Below, in pieces: positions 59,401-64,000 of a stretch of 64,000 bases of DNA. The notes under the pieces are model-generated. The model searched no databases. It worked only from the letters and a program-made list of their open reading frames with translations, and had not been told where the DNA came from. Location of the stretch: positions 48,939 through 112,938 of the forward strand of contig JACRPA010000008.1 of NCBI GenBank assembly GCA_016214145.1, in the 5' to 3' direction. This DNA is from Rhodocyclales bacterium. Its GTDB lineage: Bacteria; Pseudomonadota; Gammaproteobacteria; Burkholderiales; Rhodocyclaceae. The translations under genes were made by a program, and so were the position numbers. Position 1 is the first letter of the stretch, and every line of letters starts with the position of its first letter.

Positions 59401-62400
59401 ATCGCCCGTATCCATGATGGTGAGCGTCAGCGTGTCGCCGTCGCGAGTGGCGACAATATCCGTGGGCGCGATGTCGTCGGCGAAGCGAACCGTATCGACA
59501 TCACCCTGTGTGGCGCCATCCTGCATGATCGTGTCGAAGCCGCCGCCGCGGCCAAACCGATAGGTATCGTTGCCGGCATGACCGGCCAGCGTATCGTTGC
59601 CCTCGCCGCCGACCAGGTCGTCGCCGCCGTTGCCGCCGTACAAAGTGTCGTCGCCTGTCCCGCCGTCCAGCACATCGTCACCATCCAAACCGTAAAGCTG
59701 ATCGCTATCCCCGCCACCGGCAATCATGTCGGAAACATCCGTCCCCCACAGCGAGTCACTCCAGTCCGTTCCGTCTATCAGGTTGTATGTCGGTTTCGGC
59801 GGCGCCAGGGCGATCATCTCGCCCATCGTCAGCATGCGGCCGTCGGCAAAGCGGAAGCTTTCGATGCCCCACCCCAGTAAATCATTGGCATTGGGCACGA
59901 CCACGCGTGCGACGCTTCCGGCGCCGTAGGCGATATCCAGCGTAAAGTGGAAAACATTGCTGCCTTCCAGACGGACATTGCCCCAGGAGAAGATCAAGTC
60001 CTCGGGTGCGATGCCCGGGCCGAACTGGACGACATCCTCGGCGATATACCCTGCCCGCACCAGCGGAGCCAGCGCCGCGTAATCATTGGCATGAATCTGC
60101 AGCGCCTCGGGTAAAGCCTCCACGTAATGCACCGTTCCTCCCCCATAGGAGGCTGAAACCAGTGCGTCCTCTTCGGTTTCGAAGAATTGGTTCCATTCCC
60201 CATAGGCTTCGACCGTCCATTCTCCGGCATGAAAATATCGTGCTGCCCAGTGGTCTGCGTCCAAGCCACGGAAAAAGGGATCCAGCGCCGTGTAGTAGTT
60301 CTCGGTAAGGCCTTCCTGATAGCCTATCCACCCCTCATCGATTACCAGATCGGCTCCTTGGTCAATTCCGGCAAAACAATACCAGTGGGTTTCATAAGCC
60401 TCCTCGCTTGAATTATCGAACCCCCAAAGCAAATCATCGCCGTGCCCGCCTGACATGACCGCACCGTTGTAAAGGCGGTCGTTACCGTCGCCGCCGTCGA
60501 TGAAGCCTCGCGTCGCCACGATATCGTTTCCCGCCCCAGCCTCGACCAGGCCACCTCCCGTGATCTCGTTGTCGCCGTCGTCGCCCCGGACGATCTGGAA
60601 CGAATAGGTGGCATCGCTGCTCAGGAAATCGGCTCTGCCCACGCTCGGGAAAAGCTGGCCTGAGTTCGGCACGACGGCAGGCGGCCCGGACAGAACGCCG
60701 GTGATGCCCCCGCGCGCATTGCCCGACTGATGCCGGCTCGTATTGTCGGACGTGACGGTTCCCACGGCAGTGCTTCCGGACATAATCCAGTTCGTAGCCG
60801 TCCAGTGGTCCGTTTGCACGGCGGAGAGGCTGGTTGCCGTCCAGCTCATTCCAACCCATCTCTGTTCCCACTGGTTGTTCACTGCGCCGCTCCACATATC
60901 GCCAAAGGATGCGCTGCCCGAGACCATGGCAGTTTGGGTGTCGAGCCGCACATGGCGATCATCGACCATTGCGCCTTGCGACGGACGCCAGTCGTTGAGC
61001 GAAATGATTCGCGTATCCGTTGCGGCGCGGCCATCAAACCACCGATACGCATTGACTTGCGTTTGCTCACCACTGACGAAGCTTGCCGTTGCGTTGGTGA
61101 CGACGTACCGCCGCAATTCGCTGGCATTGACATACGCATAGCCTTGATCGAGGAACTGATTCGCCAGCGCCAGCTTGCTGGACTGCTCGTATTCATCCTT
61201 CAGGGTTCGCAGCCAATCCCGGCCGCTTGCCCACGCACCCGACAGCAATTCATCCGTCGTGGCGCTCTCACCCGAGGTGTCCTGGATCTCCCAAGGCTGC
61301 GGCGCGTCGAAATAACCCTGGATGACGATGCTGTCGGCCGCGTTGGGCATATGCAGCACCAGGTTCGCCCCGTCGCGTTGGGTGCCGACGCTTGACAGAG
61401 CAATACCCATGCCCAGCTCGATGCGCCCTCCCCCGGCATCGATCAGGATGTCGTTACCCGAACCGGCATTGAATTCGTAGGTATCCAACCCCTCTCCGCC
61501 CATCAGGACATCACTGCCGGTGCCGCCGTTGAGCACGTCGTCGCCCTCCGCCCCGATCAACGTATCCTCGCCAGCCGCACCATTCAGTACATCGTTCCCA
61601 GCCAATCCCAGCAGCCTGTCGTTCAGGCCCGTGCCTTGCATCGCGTCGTCGCCGGCCGTGCCGGCGATTTCCAGCCCGAGGGCCAGCAGTTCGTCATAAG
61701 TCATCACGCTGCCATCGCCGAAGCGCAGCGCGCTGATCGGCGGATGATCGTGGGGCCGTTCCCGGTCGAAGCCGGGCAGGCGGATGGCACCGTCCGTCCC
61801 ATCCCCGATGCCGATGACCAGATCGCCGCCATCGAGGCGCAGGCGGAGGTCGGTTGGAGTGATGCCGGCGCCGAAACGAATGGCGGTGCCCGTCGCAGCG
61901 AGGTTGCGCACCGTATCGACGCCGTCGCCCAACCGGTAGTCGATGACGTTGTTCGCGCCGCCGACCTCGATCAGGTCGTTGCCCTTGCCGCCGGCGATGG
62001 TGTTGCCCGAGCCGTTCACCCGGATATGGTCGTCGCCGCGGCCGCCGGCCAGGAGCGCGTTGTTGCCGTCGATGTTCAGGTCGAGGCTGTCCGCTGCGGT
62101 GGCTTCGAGGAATTCCACGGGCGTGAGGAGCGTGCCGTCGCCCAGGCCGTAGCTTTGAATGGCGCCGGCCGCGCCGTTGTTGATCGTGACCCGGCTGCCA
62201 TCCGCCAGGTCGATCACCAGGTCGTTGCCGCTGGCGGACTGGCTGACGGACACCCCGCCGAGATCCATGCCTTCGAGGATCAGGCTGTTGGCGCCGCCGG
62301 CATCCTGGATGCCGGTGATGACGCTGCCGGGCGCGGCGAGCAGGTCTTGCGCATCGATGACATAGGTGTCGTCGCCCAGGCCGCCGTCGAGAATGTCCGT

Positions 62401-64000
62401 GCCGGCGCCCCCGGCGAGCACGTCGTTGCCCTCGCCGCCGCTCAACTGGTCGTTGCCGGCGCCGCCGTACAGTTGGTCGTTGCCCGCATCCCCGACCAGG
62501 ATGTCGTCGCCCTCGCCGCCGTCGATCGCGTCGTCGCCCGCGCCCCCGCCCAGGGCGTCGTTGCCGGCGCCGCCGGCCATCCGGTCGTTGCCGGCTTCGC
62601 CGAAGGCCAAGTCGTTTCCATCGCCGCCATCGATTGAATCGTCGCCCGCCTCGCCGTGCAATTCGTCGTTGCCGCTGCCGCCGATCAGGGTGTCGTTGCC
62701 GCCGTAGCCGCGCAGGTAGTCGTTGCCGGCGCCGCCATCGAGCCAGTCGTTGCCCTGGAACCCGGCGGCGATGCCTTCGCCGTCCCCGGCGATGGCGTCG
62801 TCACCCTCGCCGCCGTATATCTCGTCGTTGCCGCCCGCGCCGACGAGCGAGTCGGCGCCGGCGCCGCCGTCGATGTAGTCGTCGCCGTGGTATTGCGCCG
62901 AAGTGACAACGTCGTCGCCGTTGATGACGTCGTCGCCTTCGTCGCCGTACAGGACGTCGTCGCCGCCGTTGCCGGCGATGCGGTCGTTGCCGGCGCCGCC
63001 TTCGAGGTAGTCCTGGCCGTGCAGGCTGCCGGGCAGGCCAGGGCTGTCCGGGTCGCCGGCGTTGTCGAAGGTGTCCCCGCTCAGCAAGTCGTCGCCCGCG
63101 CCCCCGAGAATCGTGTCGTCGCCCTCGTCGCCGAAGACGACGTCGGCATCCGCCCCGCCGTCCAGGTAGTCGTCGCCGCCCTGGCCGAGGAGCCAGTCCT
63201 CTCCCGCCCCGCCGTAGAGCGCGTCGTCGCCGCCGGGGCGGATCATCACGTCGTTGAACGCGTCGTACCGGTACCAGTACAGGGTCGCCCCATTCGACAG
63301 CGTGTTCGTGTAGTGCCACGCATGGTAGGAAACACTGTGCAGGTAGTAGGGAACCAGGTGTCCCTCCTCGTCGCCCGCCAGGTGGTCGTTTCCGCCCCCG
63401 CCGAGGATGAGGTCGCCCCCGGCGCCGCCGAGCAGGACGTCGGCGCCGGCATCCCCCGTCAGCCGGTCGTCGCCCTCGCCGCCGTCGAGCCAGCTGCTCT
63501 CGCCGTCCTGCGGGGACTGACTTTGTCCCTGGGTGAGGGCGGCGGCGGGGTCGGTCTCCTGGTTGGCGTAGAGGATATCGTCGCCGCCCTGGCCAAAAAG
63601 AAAGTTGTGGCCGCCGCGCAGGCGGTCGCCCTGGGCCACGACCTGGTCGGTAGTGATGGGGTTGCCGAGATCGTCGGTCTGGTTGTAGGCCCAGGTGGCC
63701 GAGAGATAGCGGTATTCCCTGACGGTCCAGCCCCAGTATTCGTATTCGCCCACCAGCTCCGTGTCGGCCTGGTCGATGCGCCAGTTGGCCCAGTCTGGAT
63801 TCTGCGGATTGACGGGGTGGTTGACCGTGACGGTCCACTCGGCTCCGGGCAGCATCGGCCCGCCGGAGGGCAGCGGCGAGGCGCCCTCTTCCAGCTCGGC
63901 CGGGGCGTAGAACACCTGCCACTCGCGATCGCCCTGGATGGTGCGGGTGTAGTCGACGGGGACGGGGGCATTGATCAGATCGATGCCGAAGTCGCCGTCC
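56479..64000 (-). CDS. Giant RTX calcium-binding protein (N-terminus beyond the window)
   Basis: The frame runs open from the stop at 56479 to the right edge, so more than 2,500 residues are visible and the start is missing. It carries many GGxGxDxLx nonapeptide arrays that bind Ca2+ outside the cell, HCBP-related segments ([19 protein letters not shown]), a unique lower-GC region (about 60000-61300) and an Ig/cadherin-like domain (near 58560-58830). Four 108-residue units repeat at 324-base steps near 57230-58450. It should be secreted by a type I system using the HlyD encoded downstream. Adhesin, S-layer or biofilm matrix roles are all possible; toxin domains are not visible. Confidence 0.93.
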   Translation of the reverse strand, partial: DGDFGIDLINAPVPVDYTRTIQGDREWQVFYAPAELEEGASPLPSGGPMLPGAEWTVTVNHPVNPQNPDWANWRIDQADTELVGEYEYWGWTVREYRYLSATWAYNQTDDLGNPITTDQVVAQGDRLRGGHNFLFGQGGDDILYANQETDPAAALTQGQSQSPQDGESSWLDGGEGDDRLTGDAGADVLLGGAGGDLILGGGGNDHLAGDEEGHLVPYYLHSVSYHAWHYTNTLSNGATLYWYRYDAFNDVMIRPGGDDALYGGAGEDWLLGQGGDDYLDGGADADVVFGDEGDDTILGGAGDDLLSGDTFDNAGDPDSPGLPGSLHGQDYLEGGAGNDRIAGNGGDDVLYGDEGDDVINGDDVVTSAQYHGDDYIDGGAGADSLVGAGGNDEIYGGEGDDAIAGDGEGIAAGFQGNDWLDGGAGNDYLRGYGGNDTLIGGSGNDELHGEAGDDSIDGGDGNDLAFGEAGNDRMAGGAGNDALGGGAGDDAIDGGEGDDILVGDAGNDQLYGGAGNDQLSGGEGNDVLAGGAGTDILDGGLGDDTYVIDAQDLLAAPGSVITGIQDAGGANSLILEGMDLGGVSVSQSASGNDLVIDLADGSRVTINNGAAGAIQSYGLGDGTLLTPVEFLEATAADSLDLNIDGNNALLAGGRGDDHIRVNGSGNTIAGGKGNDLIEVGGANNVIDYRLGDGVDTVRNLAATGTAIRFGAGITPTDLRLRLDGGDLVIGIGDGTDGAIRLPGFDRERPHDHPPISALRFGDGSVMTYDELLALGLEIAGTAGDDAMQGTGLNDRLLGLAGNDVLNGAAGEDTLIGAEGDDVLNGGTGSDVLMGGEGLDTYEFNAGSGNDILIDAGGGRIELGMGIALSSVGTQRDGANLVLHMPNAADSIVIQGYFDAPQPWEIQDTSGESATTDELLSGAWASGRDWLRTLKDEYEQSSKLALANQFLDQGYAYVNASELRRYVVTNATASFVSGEQTQVNAYRWFDGRAATDTRIISLNDWRPSQGAMVDDRHVRLDTQTAMVSGSASFGDMWSGAVNNQWEQRWVGMSWTATSLSAVQTDHWTATNWIMSGSTAVGTVTSDNTSRHQSGNARGGITGVLSGPPAVVPNSGQLFPSVGRADFLSSDATYSFQIVRGDDGDNEITGGGLVEAGAGNDIVATRGFIDGGDGNDRLYNGAVMSGGHGDDLLWGFDNSSEEAYETHWYCFAGIDQGADLVIDEGWIGYQEGLTENYYTALDPFFRGLDADHWAARYFHAGEWTVEAYGEWNQFFETEEDALVSASYGGGTVHYVEALPEALQIHANDYAALAPLVRAGYIAEDVVQFGPGIAPEDLIFSWGNVRLEGSNVFHFTLDIAYGAGSVARVVVPNANDLLGWGIESFRFADGRMLTMGEMIALAPPKPTYNLIDGTDWSDSLWGTDVSDMIAGGGDSDQLYGLDGDDVLDGGTGDDTLYGGNGGDDLVGGEGNDTLAGHAGNDTYRFGRGGGFDTIMQDGATQGDVDTVRFADDIAPTDIVATRDGDTLTLTIMDTGDAISMEGWFSQAGNHVDQVGFSDGTVWNSEALEAMTARTTGTEADDVLWGTSGGDIMSGLGGADLMFGESGGDLLSGGEGDDSLVGGAGDDVYVFGRGDGVDSIYDGGLLSDIDTLRLGDGIAPGDIIVTRDDYSLYLNIRGTQDTAMLSSWFEDDTVRIERVEFADGTVWEGVSLEGRIDTNDAPVVANPLADQAAVEDRLFSWTVPADAFADPDAGDTLTYAATLSDGSVLPDWLVFDSATLAFSGTPGSGAAGTLSIIVTATDAAGESASDAFTLDIANHIAGTAGNDRLTGTAGRDVIEGFEGNDVLNGAAGADTLIGGLGNDTYYVDNAGDAVTELLDEGTDRIISTVSCVLGDNLENLTLTGTDAISGTGNALNNVIVGNAAANTLDGQAGDDRLTGGASDDVLLGGEGNDVLNGSGGADAMAGGLGNDTYYVDAAGDTVTELADEGTDRVISTISYTLGDNLENLTLTGTDAISGTGNALNNVIVGNAAANTLDGQAGDDRLTGGDADDVLLGGEGNDVLNGSGGADAMAGGLGNDSYYVDAAGDTVTELADEGTDRVISTIDYTLGDNVENLTLTGTEAISGTGNALNNVIVGNAAANTLDGQAGDDRLTGGASDDVLLGGEGNDVLNGATGADAMAGGLGNDTYYVDDAGDLVTEAAGEGTDRVIATVTYLLADNAENLTLSGTDAINGTGNALDNALAGNAGINYLNGGAGNDVLNGGAGLDFLEGGEGNDRLADADGAFYNGGAGSDTIAASGAGDFLIGGAGNDSLNTGTGADVIAFNRGDGQDTVAASAGADNTLSLGGGIAYADLSFRRSGNHLILDIGASDRITLSNWYANAANRSVLSLQMIAEAMADFDANGSDPLCDDRIETFDFAGLANAFDAARAADKSLTSWALSNALLDFHLSGSDDAALGGDLAWQYGRHGNLADVGLTGAQNVLGSARFGVQAQTLQPLAGLQEGAVRLG
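57230..58450 (-). repeat. 324-base tandem repeats within the RTX gene
   Basis: Anchor sequence GATGGC[G/A/T]TC recurs at 57316, 57640, 57964 and 58288, exactly 324 bases apart. Each unit encodes about 108 residues ending in [20 protein letters not shown] and [15 protein letters not shown]. The central units are nearly identical, and the outer ones have drifted. Confidence 0.9.
63502..63524 (+). repeat. GCCG[T/A]-N10-CTGACTTT motif, copy 11 (antisense inside the RTX gene)
   Basis: GCCGT at 63502-63506, CCTGCGGGGA, CTGACTTT at 63517-63524, then GTCC. It lies on the strand opposite to the coding strand, interrupting an RTX array with SQSPQDG. Confidence 0.82.

Noticed and set aside
56605..59880. 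A 1,091-codon plus-strand frame across the RTX gene
   Set aside because: It is the antisense reading of GGxGxD repeats (Val/Ala/Gly-rich) and has no start signal.
57230..63500. Regular short repeats that might be a CRISPR array
   Set aside because: They are coding repeats of RTX nonapeptides and 324-base units, with no constant repeat-spacer alternation.

Overview
The window is high-GC proteobacterial DNA, densely coded on both strands. It most likely comes from a betaproteobacterium that oxidises sulfur and hydrogen, in or near the Rhodocyclales/Sterolibacteriaceae. That placement is inference. It rests on a reverse-type dsr operon (dsrEFH and dsrL present), a periplasm-facing [NiFe]-hydrogenase, a class II ribonucleotide reductase and a 5-oxoproline catabolic locus.

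Layout. 1-7080: a seven-gene hyb operon on the minus strand (hybO-hybA-hybB-hybC-hybD-hypC-hybE), preceded by about 470 bases without a gene. 7081-16440: two tandem paralogues of unknown function, a lipoprotein, a cell-wall amidase, a small Cys/His protein, an ECF sigma/anti-sigma pair, and a phosphate acetyltransferase-acetate kinase pair. 16444-24620: a zinc-type CDF exporter, nrdJ behind an NrdR-like box, a two-gene restriction-modification system, and a run of small genes. 24633-32259: gdh and a TRAP transporter (dctPQM) on one strand, divergent from a winged-helix regulator and pxpBCA on the other; together these look like one system for taking up 5-oxoproline and converting it to glutamate and 2-oxoglutarate. 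32284-38002: minus-strand accessory genes, including a TauD-type dioxygenase, two DsrC-family proteins without their cysteines, a double TusA protein and a Cas6-like protein with no CRISPR locus. 38311-52703: dsrABEFHCMKLJOPN, an IscA-like gene and cysG. 52760-64000: a 44-residue lipoprotein, a DUF4143 ATPase, a type I secretion adaptor (HlyD), a higBA toxin-antitoxin pair and the C-terminal 2,500 residues of a giant RTX protein cut by the window edge.

The energy genes fit together. The hydrogenase and the DsrMKJOP complex both move electrons between the quinone pool and redox partners. DsrEFH, DsrC, DsrAB and DsrL carry sulfur from persulfide to sulfite. DsrN and CysG supply the (amidated) siroheme of DsrAB.

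Two non-genic layers stand out. First, a two-block motif (GCCG[T/A], exactly ten bases, CTGACTTT) occurs eleven times in both orientations, inside and between unrelated genes. Second, at least six families of dispersed palindromic repeats sit in gene spacers. They include two copies of a composite element of about 141 bp, several interruptions of the dsr operon, and one in-frame insertion into pxpC. No tRNA, rRNA, CRISPR array or intact transposase was seen.
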